Positions 6,757 through 15,177 of a stretch of 30,068 nt of DNA are shown one piece after another. Below the pieces are notes generated by a model, which did not search any database, was not told the DNA's origin, and saw only the letters and a list, made by a program, of their open reading frames with translations. Source of the stretch: a virus. How positions within the stretch are numbered: position 1 is the stretch's first letter; each line of letters opens with the position of its first letter. The stretch spans positions 1 through 30,068 of the IMG/VR virus record IMGVR_UViG_3300030012_002049; one strand, written 5' to 3'. A program made the translations under genes and the position numbers.

Positions 6757-9635
6757 TATGGTAATAATATAAATTCTACGTTAGACAATCCATTTGGTGT
6801 ATATTCTATCTTATTTACACGATATACTTGGTTTTTTATCATAACTTTATCTCTAAAGTCAAATGTATTTATATCTGACGCATTTAGATAAACTTTTGCT
6901 TTCATTATTCTTGTATTTACGTCGTATAATTCATCATAATATGGTTTATGATATATATTATATAAATTATTTACTGGCATAGTGTTTCCTGCAACACCTG
7001 GAAACAATGGACATGAACCAAAATTATAGTCATAAGAAGTATTATCTGCAGGTAATGTTGGATTAAAATGTGAGAATTGTAAATAATCTGTTTTTGTACC
7101 ACCATCTACACCATTTTGTCCTGGTACTACATAATCAACCGAAGCACCTAAATAATTATCTATTCTACCATTATTGTATAATATTCTTGGTTCATTGTTT
7201 ATTGCATTGAATTTTAATCCATCATCTGAACTTCCATATATTACAGGTATTATAAAAGCAGGAAATACATCTTGGACAGGTTTTATAATAGTTGCACTAA
7301 ATGGTTCTGCTTCTATTTCATCTTGTCCTGATAAATTACTTACTTGATTTGTTCCTGGTTGTGCTGTCGATCCATCGAATTCATAACTACCATACTCAAA
7401 ACCTTGTGCTGCATTTCTATATTGGTTAAGTGCGTAATCTTCTTCGTCAAATTTATACTTAAATTTTACAAATCTAGACAAGTCAAGAGGTTCTAATATT
7501 ATATTAGATATATCAATTTTATCTGTCCAATCATGTTTAATACTACGTTCTGTTAATGTTGTACCACTTGTATCAGTAACAAACATATCAGGATATGGTT
7601 CAAATATTATATTGGTAGGATTAGTAGGATCAGGCATTGTTATAAGATTAAACATTTTCATAATGCCCTTTATAAAATCCCATTGTTTTAATTTTCCTCT
7701 TTCTGCATTAAAGATCGAACTTGTAGTTAATTCTGCATTATTATATACTGTTCCTGATAATTTACTTTCTTTATTACCATAGATACTTATTCCTAAATTA
7801 TTTTGTCTTAATGCTGTTGCTGTATCACTTTCCCATTCTATATATAATTCATCTGCACCTGATCCTGATTTGCCCAATGGAATAGGAAAAGTATATGTAA
7901 CATAATCCCATAGTTGTCCAGCAGGAATAGTGTAATTTGTTACCTCATTAAAATAATCAAAAGTACCTATTGCACCAAAAACTCCACTTAAATTTTTACG
8001 AACAAATCTTATATAATTTACTGTCGCAGAACTTCCTGATGAGTTTAAAATACTACAACGACAACTAAGTTCATAATAAGTATTGGTTTGTTGTGCTATA
8101 AATTTGTTTTGTGCTAAACTCCAACCTGTATCTGCATCAAAACTATCTGTACCATCATGCACCCAAACCCATGTAGTGGCACTTGTACCTGCATAATGGT
8201 TTCCATGGTCATCATGATAAATTGCTTTTCCTGTATGTGTAAAATCTGTAGGACCATCTTCACTACCCCAATTAAAATCCATGTATAATTTACTAAATTC
8301 TGTACTATCAAAAAATTCAGATTTAAAAGTATAACCAGCATCTCTAGCTATATTATCTAATAAATATTTAATACTGATCCATGGTCTAAAAGCATCTTCT
8401 AGCCTGTCAATTTCAGGCTCTGTACCTGTGCAATCAATATTGCCTGTCCAATCACAAAAAGGATATTTTAAAACATTTGTAGTAAAACTTGACGCACTAT
8501 TCTTTGCAAAACTATCAGGTGCCAAAGCGTTTTGAACTTGCAATATTCCTTCCCACGAATTTACAATGTTATTGTAGTTATATTCATGATCAAGTTCTTG
8601 TAGATTTAGATTTGCTATTGTTCTGCCTTCTAAAACTTCTTTAAGTACAATAGTTTCGGAAAATAAATTTACATTATAACTTATCTCTCCTTCATTGTCT
8701 TTTATATTTATTAATCTTAATGAACCTTCAAATATTAATAATCCATTTTGTTTTAATATTGCTTTTGTTTTAACATAAGGATTAAAGTCAAACACATTAT
8801 TACCAATTTTTTTTTGTACATCAAAAATGTGCGTAAATATCTTATTATTACGTTTTGTAGCAGGTAAATCAAAATCTTTAGAATAACTTTGTGTTTGTTC
8901 AATTGCATTCTTAAAATTATCTATACTTAAAGTTAATGGTATATCTTCTTGTTCGTATAAATCACATATTACCGAACCATCATTTAAATTTTCTGCTAAA
9001 ACAGGCATTGTACTAGGTTCTTCTGTTACAGTACAACTTGAAATAGTAATTGATGAAGTATTTGCGTTTAAATATGTAACAACAATATTAGATACTGTAC
9101 TTTGTGCAGTAAAACTAAATGTTGTTTGCGTGGTACCTGCTGTTTGGAAAGTTGTTGGCATATTACCAACAGTACCTGGGTAATTATGATCAAAACTTGC
9201 ACTTATTATTCCACCTACTACACCTATTTGTATGATGCTTCCTGTTGGTAAAGATGAATGATTTATAGTAAGCAAATATTGTTGTCCTACTAATGTAGTG
9301 TTCATTTTTTGGTAAAATCCTGATCGTGAACCTTCTGCTGTTACTCCTATTGCACTTGATGTTAATGTTAAATTACCATTACTTACTGTTGGTGCAATTG
9401 TGGCACTAAATGTTGATGTTGCTGTGCCTGTATAAAATACTCTAAAATTACCATTAACTGCTGGAAATATACCAAATAGACCGACTGCATATGGAAAACC
9501 TAATGCACTTATATCTTGTATCATTAATGGTTGGAATGTAAATGTCTTATTACCTAAATAATCATTTATTTGTTGGACATTTGTAAAAGAATAACCATTA
9601 TAATCTTGTGGATATAGTATTAATTGTGTACTCAT
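6756..9635 (-). CDS. Large tail tip/baseplate protein, 959 aa
   Basis: This is probably a structural baseplate or tail-tip protein; its exact role is unknown. Residues about 1-212 form an extra beta-rich, Ser/Thr-rich region (for example SGFYQKMNTTLVGQQYLLTI) resembling a carbohydrate-binding jelly roll. The core begins near residue 213 with GSVICDLYEQEDIPLTLSID and SYSKDFDLPATKRNNKIFTH. I recall this pattern in large baseplate proteins of Bacteroidetes phages. The C-terminus (DKVMIKNQVYRVNKIEYTP, ending VEFILLP) also fits that family. No peptidoglycan hydrolase motif is visible. It is 1 nt from the upstream 503-aa gene and overlaps the fibre gene by 1 nt. The N-terminal domain may touch host surface glycans, an inference. 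Confidence 0.68.
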   Translation of the reverse strand: MSTQLILYPQDYNGYSFTNVQQINDYLGNKTFTFQPLMIQDISALGFPYAVGLFGIFPAVNGNFRVFYTGTATSTFSATIAPTVSNGNLTLTSSAIGVTAEGSRSGFYQKMNTTLVGQQYLLTINHSSLPTGSIIQIGVVGGIISASFDHNYPGTVGNMPTTFQTAGTTQTTFSFTAQSTVSNIVVTYLNANTSSITISSCTVTEEPSTMPVLAENLNDGSVICDLYEQEDIPLTLSIDNFKNAIEQTQSYSKDFDLPATKRNNKIFTHIFDVQKKIGNNVFDFNPYVKTKAILKQNGLLIFEGSLRLINIKDNEGEISYNVNLFSETIVLKEVLEGRTIANLNLQELDHEYNYNNIVNSWEGILQVQNALAPDSFAKNSASSFTTNVLKYPFCDWTGNIDCTGTEPEIDRLEDAFRPWISIKYLLDNIARDAGYTFKSEFFDSTEFSKLYMDFNWGSEDGPTDFTHTGKAIYHDDHGNHYAGTSATTWVWVHDGTDSFDADTGWSLAQNKFIAQQTNTYYELSCRCSILNSSGSSATVNYIRFVRKNLSGVFGAIGTFDYFNEVTNYTIPAGQLWDYVTYTFPIPLGKSGSGADELYIEWESDTATALRQNNLGISIYGNKESKLSGTVYNNAELTTSSIFNAERGKLKQWDFIKGIMKMFNLITMPDPTNPTNIIFEPYPDMFVTDTSGTTLTERSIKHDWTDKIDISNIILEPLDLSRFVKFKYKFDEEDYALNQYRNAAQGFEYGSYEFDGSTAQPGTNQVSNLSGQDEIEAEPFSATIIKPVQDVFPAFIIPVIYGSSDDGLKFNAINNEPRILYNNGRIDNYLGASVDYVVPGQNGVDGGTKTDYLQFSHFNPTLPADNTSYDYNFGSCPLFPGVAGNTMPVNNLYNIYHKPYYDELYDVNTRIMKAKVYLNASDINTFDFRDKVMIKNQVYRVNKIEYTPNGLSNVEFILLP

Positions 9636-9636
9636 T

Positions 9637-11148
9637 TTATACTGCTTGTGTTCTTTGGTTAGCGTTTCTTTCTATATCTATAGTATATTGGATCAATTTG
9701 TCATTTGCTTTAGTTTTTCTTATATAATTAGATGTTTTTAATATTACAGGTTCTACATATTTGTTTATTATTCCTGGTGTATCATCTGCAGAATATTCGT
9801 TTATTATGTAAACCTCTGGACTATTGATCAATTCTTCCATCCATACACTTTCTAAATCATTTAAATAATCTGTATTTAATTTAATGCTTTCTTTTGCATT
9901 AACTCTAAAATTCTTTAATCCACCTTTATATCCATGTGGACTATAAGCTGATTTATTCCATGAACCATAATTCTGAGTATATTGTTTTTTCTTTGTATCA
10001 ATTGATCTAACGGATTTTTGGTTAAATGTATAATAATCCCAAGCACCAAATTTATTTAACCATGCTAGTCGTATTCCTTTGTAACCAAAACTATTTTCAC
10101 ATATTATATTAATTCTATATTCTTTTGTTATTGGATTCTGTGCAACACCAAAACCTTGTACTGTATAATAACTCATCGCATTAATTTGCGCTTGGAAATC
10201 TGTACTCCAACCCCTTAAATTAGCAGGATAAGCACCATAAAATAAATATTTAGTAGGTGAATAATCTTCTTTATTATGATAGCCACCAGAAGTGTTTCTG
10301 TTTCGCACTACAATTGTGTTTCCAAGTTGTGTATTATTGCTGTCATACATTTTTATTTTTATATCATCTAAACGAAACGTATTTGACTGTGGCATACCTG
10401 TACTAAAACTCCTGTCTATTGTGTTAAATGTAGCAATTGTTCCATAGTCACTTATTCTTGCATATTGTTCTGATGGACAATTAGTTAAAAATCTAGCTGT
10501 TGCAACATTTTGGATATAACTTATTGTATTACCTCCAAGATCAAAACCTGCTTTTTCTAAATTCCATCCAAAATTATTACTATGTGTACTTCCTGTAAGT
10601 ACATCTTGTTTACTTAAATATCCATTAAAATACAAATATGAACCAGTAAACAAAAAATCAGGATCAATATTTACTTCATTTGGCTCACTTGCATCTGCAC
10701 CTAAATATTCTATCTTAAATCTTACTTTTAACCATTTAACTGTATGTTTTGCCCAACTGTATTTGTCAATTAAATGTATTGGAAATTGGTTGTTGTTTGC
10801 ATATACATTTGTCTTAAACCTTGGTTGTCCATTATTCCAACCTGGTATTATTGAATATTGCGTATCTGTTGCGTGTTCAGGAATATTATCTGAATTAACA
10901 TAACTTTCTAATATTGGTCTTAAATCAAACATTCCTATACCTGCATTATTTGGTGTAGTTTTAAGTGTTGCAATTAAACTTACTGCTGTTCCTAAATTTG
11001 CTTTGTTCCAATCTATATATACATTTGCTATAAATTTTACTCTATTTTGATTTGCTACTATATTATTTTCCGATACTGCAAATATTACATCTTGAGATGC
11101 AGGAAATGGATTAAATTTAGGTTGTTGTTCTAATACTATTGTCGCCAT
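9637..11148 (-). CDS. Tail/baseplate structural protein, 503 aa
   Basis: The role is uncertain; it is most likely a distal tail or baseplate component. The N-terminus (PFPASQDVIFAVSENNIVAN, then VKFIANVYI) and the mid-late region (FGYKGIRLAWLNKFGAWDYYTFN, about 365-390) are patterns I associate with conserved virion proteins in Bacteroidetes phages, where a 'NkfGa.dyy.F' segment lies in a baseplate subunit. It is beta-rich, with no membrane segments or enzymatic motif. It overlaps the upstream HK97 gp10-like gene by 1 nt and is 1 nt before the 959-aa baseplate gene, so the three are probably translated together and act in the same part of the tail. Confidence 0.62.
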   Translation of the reverse strand: MATIVLEQQPKFNPFPASQDVIFAVSENNIVANQNRVKFIANVYIDWNKANLGTAVSLIATLKTTPNNAGIGMFDLRPILESYVNSDNIPEHATDTQYSIIPGWNNGQPRFKTNVYANNNQFPIHLIDKYSWAKHTVKWLKVRFKIEYLGADASEPNEVNIDPDFLFTGSYLYFNGYLSKQDVLTGSTHSNNFGWNLEKAGFDLGGNTISYIQNVATARFLTNCPSEQYARISDYGTIATFNTIDRSFSTGMPQSNTFRLDDIKIKMYDSNNTQLGNTIVVRNRNTSGGYHNKEDYSPTKYLFYGAYPANLRGWSTDFQAQINAMSYYTVQGFGVAQNPITKEYRINIICENSFGYKGIRLAWLNKFGAWDYYTFNQKSVRSIDTKKKQYTQNYGSWNKSAYSPHGYKGGLKNFRVNAKESIKLNTDYLNDLESVWMEELINSPEVYIINEYSADDTPGIINKYVEPVILKTSNYIRKTKANDKLIQYTIDIERNANQRTQAV

Positions 11149-11690
11149 TAATTTATACTTACTTTAAATTGGTTATCTATCATGTCAATAAAATCTTCTT
11201 TTACTGCTGTTAATATATCAGGACCAAACCTTTGCATACCTAATTCCAATGGTCTTTGAAAAAAACCAATGCCTTTTATACCATTAAAAAATATACTTCT
11301 AGCCATTAAAAATGCTAATGATTTATCTTTTATAAACCTTCCTTTAGCATCTCTACCTTTTATTCCTCTAGCTTTTATCCATTTTTGTAATGAATTAATT
11401 GGTGGCATTTTGCTTGTATATTTATATGGACTATTTTCTGTTTGTCCTTCAAAATTTCTAAACTGTTGTATATTGTTCTTACCACTTACACCTTTATCAA
11501 CAAATGTTCCATAAGTATTCATGTAAAAATCTACACTAAATCCTTTTTTGTTAATCACAACCTCGAACTTTAAAGAATTATATAAATCTTTACTTACATT
11601 TTTTTTACCTTTTGTAAGTTTAGTTCTTGTTTGTTGTATTATATACTTACCAAAACTTTGTAAATATTTTTCTGTGTTTGTGGTTTTCAT
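11148..11690 (-). CDS. HK97 gp10-like head-tail joining/tail completion protein, 180 aa
   Basis: This is likely a neck or tail completion protein of the HK97 gp10 type. The N-terminal half contains helices and KDLYNSLKFEVV, then YGTFVDKGVSGK (about residues 60-71), matching the 'YA.fvE.G' region of the family. The middle PPINSLQKWIKARGIKGRD and the later FLMARSIFFNGIKGIGFFQRP fit the same fold. It overlaps neighbours by 1 nt on both sides. In most siphoviruses this gene lies just after the capsid gene; here it is with baseplate genes some 8 kb away, part of the unusual gene order. Confidence 0.7.
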   Translation of the reverse strand: MKTTNTEKYLQSFGKYIIQQTRTKLTKGKKNVSKDLYNSLKFEVVINKKGFSVDFYMNTYGTFVDKGVSGKNNIQQFRNFEGQTENSPYKYTSKMPPINSLQKWIKARGIKGRDAKGRFIKDKSLAFLMARSIFFNGIKGIGFFQRPLELGMQRFGPDILTAVKEDFIDMIDNQFKVSIN

Positions 11691-12139
11691 TATACAAGTC
11701 CTGCAAATATTTCTACTTGTGCATCAGTTGAACCTGCAGGTCTGACTTGTACACTTGTAACATCTTCTAATGTTCCAAAAGCTGGTGTTGTATCAGTTTC
11801 TCCTATTGCACCATTTTCTGCTTGGAATAATACATGAGAAGTACCTGATCTTAAAGTAATTTGGTAATTTGTGTTTGTTGTAACAAAACTTACTTTAATT
11901 TCTTCTGTTGTACTTAAATTTGTAACTCTTAAATATTTACAATTTTCTACATCTAATGCACCTGCAGATGCGTGTGGTGTAGAACCAAATACTGCAATTG
12001 TAGTTGTTTGTGAATGTGAACAAGTCAAAATACGTTCAAACACATCAACTATATCTGTTGTGTTTACAATGTTTGTACTACCTCTTGTAGAACCATTTAA
12101 TGTTAAACTTTCGCTTAATGTTGTTGTTAATGTTGCCAT
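11690..12139 (-). CDS. Small beta-rich virion protein, 149 aa
   Basis: I do not recognise a named family. The protein is rich in Thr, Ser and Val, with alternating hydrophobic residues throughout (TTTIAVFGSTPHASAG, KYLRVTNLSTTEEIKVSFV, NYQITLRSGTSHVLFQ), and ends in VQVRPAGSTDAQVEIFAGLV. This points to a beta-sandwich virion protein such as a decoration, neck or tail component. There is no signal peptide or membrane segment. The start lies 2 nt after the stop of the 118-aa gene and has an ATTATG context. The gene overlaps the gp10-like gene by 1 nt, suggesting a neck or tail role. Confidence 0.6.
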   Translation of the reverse strand: MATLTTTLSESLTLNGSTRGSTNIVNTTDIVDVFERILTCSHSQTTTIAVFGSTPHASAGALDVENCKYLRVTNLSTTEEIKVSFVTTNTNYQITLRSGTSHVLFQAENGAIGETDTTPAFGTLEDVTSVQVRPAGSTDAQVEIFAGLV

Positions 12140-12141
12140 AA

Positions 12142-12498
12142 TTATTTTTTCTTTTTATCTATTTGTTTTAATTTACTTATTGCCCAATTTACACCACTAG
12201 AACCACCCCAAGCATCCCACATTAATCCACCACAACCTTCACTATATGGTACATCTTTATGTTGTTGATGCCTTTTGAATGATGCCATTCTACCTATTGT
12301 ATCTCTACTAATTTTTTCTCTTCTAGCTAATTGTCCTGCTCTTGTCCAACCTACTCTTGTTCCACAAGTTGTGCCATTTTCTTCTTTGTATTTTATAGCC
12401 CTTTTTGCGTTGTTTGTTGCACTTTGTGGATAATCATTATAAGTTTCTAATTTAATGCTTATTGCCTCTAAATGTTCTAGTAATTCGTTATAATCCAT
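12142..12498 (-). CDS. Phage conserved domain of unknown function, stand-alone, 118 aa
   Basis: This protein carries a strongly patterned block: AKRAIKYKEENGTTCGTRVG, then GWTRAGQLARREKISRDTIG, RMASFKRHQQHKDVPYSEGC and GGLMWDAWGGSSGVNWAISK. I recall the same pattern as a C-terminal module of portal, protease or capsid polyproteins in many phages; its function is not known to me. Conserved Cys, His and Trp residues might bind metal or nucleic acid. Here it is a separate gene among tail completion genes, while the portal carries other Cys-rich modules. The Lys-rich C-terminus (KLKQIDKKKK) would favour nucleic-acid contact. The start overlaps the end of a 22-residue micro-ORF. Confidence 0.7.
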   Translation of the reverse strand: MDYNELLEHLEAISIKLETYNDYPQSATNNAKRAIKYKEENGTTCGTRVGWTRAGQLARREKISRDTIGRMASFKRHQQHKDVPYSEGCGGLMWDAWGGSSGVNWAISKLKQIDKKKK

Positions 12499-12556
12499 AA
12501 GTTATTTTTGGTGGTATTAGTTGTATTGTTAATTTTCCTATTTTAAATTTTATCAT
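12488..12556 (-). CDS. Candidate micro-ORF, 22 aa
   Basis: This small reading frame encodes MIKFKIGKLTIQLIPPKITY plus GL. Its ATG overlaps the stop of the 164-aa gene (ATGA), and its stop lies inside the first codons of the 118-aa gene. It thus fills the 54-nt gap exactly, in the coupled style of the surrounding genes. The sequence is beta-prone with a Pro-Pro turn. It could be a true small virion peptide or only a translational bridge that carries ribosomes to the next start. No function can be assigned. Confidence 0.4.
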   Translation of the reverse strand: MIKFKIGKLTIQLIPPKITYGL

Positions 12557-13047
12557 TTTCCTATCGCTGTATTTTCCATTGGTATTGTACAAGTTTGGAA
12601 ACTATTTTCAACAGTTATTCCTATTGTAAAAGTCCAACCTGTTACTGCTTGATCAAAACGTTCTTTAAATGGTTCGAGTGTAAAATCTCCTTCTGCAAAA
12701 TATACAGGAGCATTAATATCTAAAGATAATTGTGATTGAAACTGTGAGTTTGATAATATACTTATTATATCAACGCATACCTGTAATAAATCACTATATA
12801 CTTCTTGCTCATTACTTAAATCAGGTTCTACCAAATCCATAATAAACACTTGGAAATTATATACTAATTCTGTTCTTCTTGTTTGTACATTAACAGGATT
12901 AAGGTGCATTAATGGATATTTTGTATTTTTCTCTAAATCAATGTCAAAAATATCTCCGACTGTAGTTGTCTGTATTTGTGCATGATTTGTGCCTAAATTT
13001 TTAAGAGTGTCTATTACGTTATTATATGTTTTGTTATTAATTGCCAT
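12553..13047 (-). CDS. Putative tail terminator/completion protein, 164 aa
   Basis: This is probably a tail terminator or tail completion protein. The N-terminal helix (YNNVIDTLKNLGTNHAQIQT) is followed by beta strands and PLMHLNPVNVQTRRTELVYN, FQVFIMDLVEPDLSNEQEVY, a long helix (LLQVCVDIISILSNS), and a last strand pair around PFKERFDQAVTGWTFTIGI. This alpha-beta layout and the 'D...GW.f.i.i' ending recall small tail-terminator-like proteins in Bacteroidetes phages. It follows the tail assembly chaperone: its start overlaps the end of the -1 frame reading by 11 nt, and its stop overlaps the micro-ORF start. The family assignment comes from pattern and position. Confidence 0.6.
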   Translation of the reverse strand: MAINNKTYNNVIDTLKNLGTNHAQIQTTTVGDIFDIDLEKNTKYPLMHLNPVNVQTRRTELVYNFQVFIMDLVEPDLSNEQEVYSDLLQVCVDIISILSNSQFQSQLSLDINAPVYFAEGDFTLEPFKERFDQAVTGWTFTIGITVENSFQTCTIPMENTAIGK

Positions 13048-13291
13048 TTATATTTACTTTATTTAAACTATCCAAATCTGTTTCATAACATAACCAAGTA
13101 AATGCTTCCATCAAATTAAGTTTTGTTATTTGTTCTAATTTACTTATATCTCCATTTGTTAATCTATACATTATACCAAAATATCCCCATTTGTCTGCAA
13201 ATGTTTCTCCTGCTTCGATGTTGTCATTTTCGCTATATTTTCGTTCAAATATGATAGCAAAGTCGTTGATAATACGCTTACGAAAGTCCAA
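13037..13291 (-). CDS. Tail assembly chaperone, -1 frame extension (T-like part), 84 codons
   Basis: This frame overlaps the 213-aa chaperone ORF by 121 nt and has no plausible start of its own. The only initiator-like codon at its left end is TTG inside the T-run, the next upstream in-frame codon of note is a stop (13334-13336), and the first ATG is 40 codons in. It is therefore best read as the second half of a frameshift product. A -1 slip on the T-run joins residue 174 of the upstream ORF to this segment, giving about 258 aa. Recognisable parts are ADKWGYFGIMYRLTNGDISK and LMEAFTWLCYETDLD. The stop overlaps the start of the next gene. Confidence 0.75.
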   Translation of the reverse strand: MDFRKRIINDFAIIFERKYSENDNIEAGETFADKWGYFGIMYRLTNGDISKLEQITKLNLMEAFTWLCYETDLDSLNKVNINGN

Positions 13292-13812
13292 AAAAAAACC
13301 ATTGCTCCTTGTACTTGTTCTGCTTTCATTTTCTTAAATTTCTCTGCCCTTATATTTATATTACCATTATATGCTTTTATTGTATATATATTTTGTTCTT
13401 TCTCTGTTATTTCTCTATACAATATTGCCATAATTTCAGGTAAACTTTTGTTGATGCCTTTTTGTACAAATGTTTCTATATCTGCCCACTCACCTAAAGT
13501 TATATCCTCTAAATTTGGATGAAAACCATATTCTACACCATCTATTTTAACTATATGCTTAAAATTTGTTTTTGTTTGTTTTTCAATGTTTTTGATCTGT
13601 TGCATAACTCTTGCAACATCACTTATACTTAATTGCCGAATTATTTTTTTTGGTATATTAGACAAAGCATAGATACTTTCTATTGCTTCTTGACTTGGTG
13701 ATAATCCTTCTAAGGCAATCAATTGCAACCATTTTTCTAATGTTACATCACTCCAAGTATTTATTAAGTTATATGTTTTCTTTTTACCGTCTTTTTCAAT
13801 TTTGACTTTCAT
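13171..13812 (-). CDS. Tail assembly chaperone, zero-frame product (G-like), 213 aa
   Basis: This is the likely lambda gpG-like chaperone that coats the tape measure during tail assembly. It is an alpha-helical protein with TWSDVTLEKWLQLIALEGLS near the N-terminus and GFHPNLEDITLGEWADIETF near residues 95-120. Residues 160-174 (KAEQVQGAMVFFW) run into a 9-T tract. Past this point the zero frame continues for about 40 residues and ends at 13171, while the -1 frame encodes the conserved-looking T part. It is the first gene after the large terminase, 30 nt downstream. Its start codon is the end of leader motif copy 3. Confidence 0.75.
   Translation of the reverse strand: MKVKIEKDGKKKTYNLINTWSDVTLEKWLQLIALEGLSPSQEAIESIYALSNIPKKIIRQLSISDVARVMQQIKNIEKQTKTNFKHIVKIDGVEYGFHPNLEDITLGEWADIETFVQKGINKSLPEIMAILYREITEKEQNIYTIKAYNGNINIRAEKFKKMKAEQVQGAMVFFWTFVSVLSTTLLSYLNENIAKMTTSKQEKHLQTNGDILV
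13291..13310 (-). promoter_or_regulatory. Probable programmed -1 ribosomal frameshift site
   Basis: On the minus strand nine T residues (13298-13290) lie in zero frame as GTT TTT TTT TGG. The heptamer T TTT TTT (13297-13291) fits the X XXY YYZ slippery pattern. A -1 shift continues as TTG GAC TTT CGT into the 84-codon frame. AAGGAG (13305-13310) sits 6 nt upstream of the T tract, a Shine-Dalgarno-like element of the kind that stimulates -1 shifting in E. coli dnaX. No strong downstream hairpin is apparent. Confidence 0.78.
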
Positions 13813-13825
13813 AATATATAATAGA
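13810..13825 (-). promoter_or_regulatory. Start-codon leader motif, copy 3
   Basis: This is identical to the 16-nt sequences at 1204-1219 and 4368-4383 and ends in the start codon of the tail assembly chaperone. It lies in the 30-nt gap after the large terminase gene. Confidence 0.4.
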
Positions 13826-13842
13826 AATTTGTTTAATTTAGT

Positions 13843-15177
13843 TTAATGTACATAATATTTACCATAATTACCATCTATCTCATAATACATTCGCATAGCA
13901 ATCGCGTCTGCATAATCAGGTGACCTACCTATTATTGTTTTAATATTATCTTTTGGTATTATTTGTAATTTATTGTCTTTGTCTGCATCTTTTGTTCTGA
14001 CTTGTTCCAATTCTTCTATAATTTCATGTTTAACACTAACATCTTCACAATTTATGCCTATTTGTCCTTTGTTGATCAAATCAGCCATTTTATAGTAACA
14101 TTGTGTTTTAAGGTTTTGGTAATTTTCTCCTTTTAATGCCCTGCTATTGTTTACAAAACCCTGGCAACGTAAATAATCTTTAGCCCCTCCACCTACTCCA
14201 TCTTCATCAATTATAATATTCCTTAATGGTACACTATTTTCTTGTTGCAATTGTCTAACTTCGCTTACAACATCATTTATAGCCGATTTAAGCAATGTTT
14301 TTATCTTTTTAATATGTAACCCTTCCCAATACATAATAATCGTTCTATCATTACCAAAACGCGCTACATCGCAACTTATGTATTTATCACCACTTATGCC
14401 TTGTTGTTCAAACATATTTAGTATAGCATCATATTCTATCAGGTTGTCTTTTGTTGCATCATATTCCCAATTACCAAATAATAATCTTTGTTTTGATAAT
14501 TCATCTAAAGTTTCTAATTGTTTTTTGTAATATTTGCTTATATATTCATTATCATCTACTAAACTTTGTATAAATTGTCTATATGGTTTTTGTTTGCCTT
14601 CTTTTGCAGGTCGATAGTATTGAGTGTAAACCCAATTTTTAGCAGGGTTGCAAGTCATTAACAATTTTGGTATTAGATTATTCTCATCAAGTTTATACCG
14701 CAACCTAGATGCTACAATGTTTTTTGCTTTTTCGGTTATTTGGTTTGCTTCATCAATAAAAGCACCTGTAATTTCTAAAGAACCTAAATTGTCAAAATTC
14801 TTATCTGATGGATATAAGAATAAATCTTTTAATATGATTTCTGATTTATTGTAAAATGTTATAATATTAGAACCTGCGTTAAAATGGTAATGCTTATTTG
14901 CTTCTAAGTTCCAATGATCACAAACTTCGAAAAATGTATTTAATGTAGTTTTCTTTAAACTGTCTAATTTAGATCTACCCATTAAATATCTAGTTTTATG
15001 GTTTTGTAGGCACATAAATATTAACCACGCACAACCTACCCACGATTTACCTCCACCTGCCGCACCTCCAAAAAGTATTTCTGTTGTTACATTGTCAAAT
15101 AGATACTTTATTGCTTTTTGTTGTGTATGCGTAAACTTAATATCTTGCCAACCTGTTTCATTGCTCAATTCCATCAA
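13843..15177 (-). CDS. terL: Terminase large subunit, 444 aa
   Basis: This is the DNA packaging motor with ATPase and nuclease domains. The ATPase shows Walker A GGAAGGGKS (37-45), Walker B AFIDEA (139-144) with the catalytic Glu, and coupling motif TCNPA (175-179). The RNase H-like nuclease shows Asp270 in SCDVARFGNDRT, Asp324 in IIIDEDGVGGG, and Asp421/Asp424 in SPDYADAIAM. The length is usual for compact TerL proteins. It overlaps the small terminase by 20 nt and precedes the tail assembly chaperone rather than a portal gene. Residues MM at the start leave two possible initiators one codon apart. Confidence 0.95.
   Translation of the reverse strand: MMELSNETGWQDIKFTHTQQKAIKYLFDNVTTEILFGGAAGGGKSWVGCAWLIFMCLQNHKTRYLMGRSKLDSLKKTTLNTFFEVCDHWNLEANKHYHFNAGSNIITFYNKSEIILKDLFLYPSDKNFDNLGSLEITGAFIDEANQITEKAKNIVASRLRYKLDENNLIPKLLMTCNPAKNWVYTQYYRPAKEGKQKPYRQFIQSLVDDNEYISKYYKKQLETLDELSKQRLLFGNWEYDATKDNLIEYDAILNMFEQQGISGDKYISCDVARFGNDRTIIMYWEGLHIKKIKTLLKSAINDVVSEVRQLQQENSVPLRNIIIDEDGVGGGAKDYLRCQGFVNNSRALKGENYQNLKTQCYYKMADLINKGQIGINCEDVSVKHEIIEELEQVRTKDADKDNKLQIIPKDNIKTIIGRSPDYADAIAMRMYYEIDGNYGKYYVH

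Noticed and set aside
8114-8341. 75-codon minus-strand frame inside the 959-aa baseplate gene
   Set aside because: It is nested in another frame of a strong gene, with low-complexity hydrophobic/Met-rich sequence and no start context of its own.
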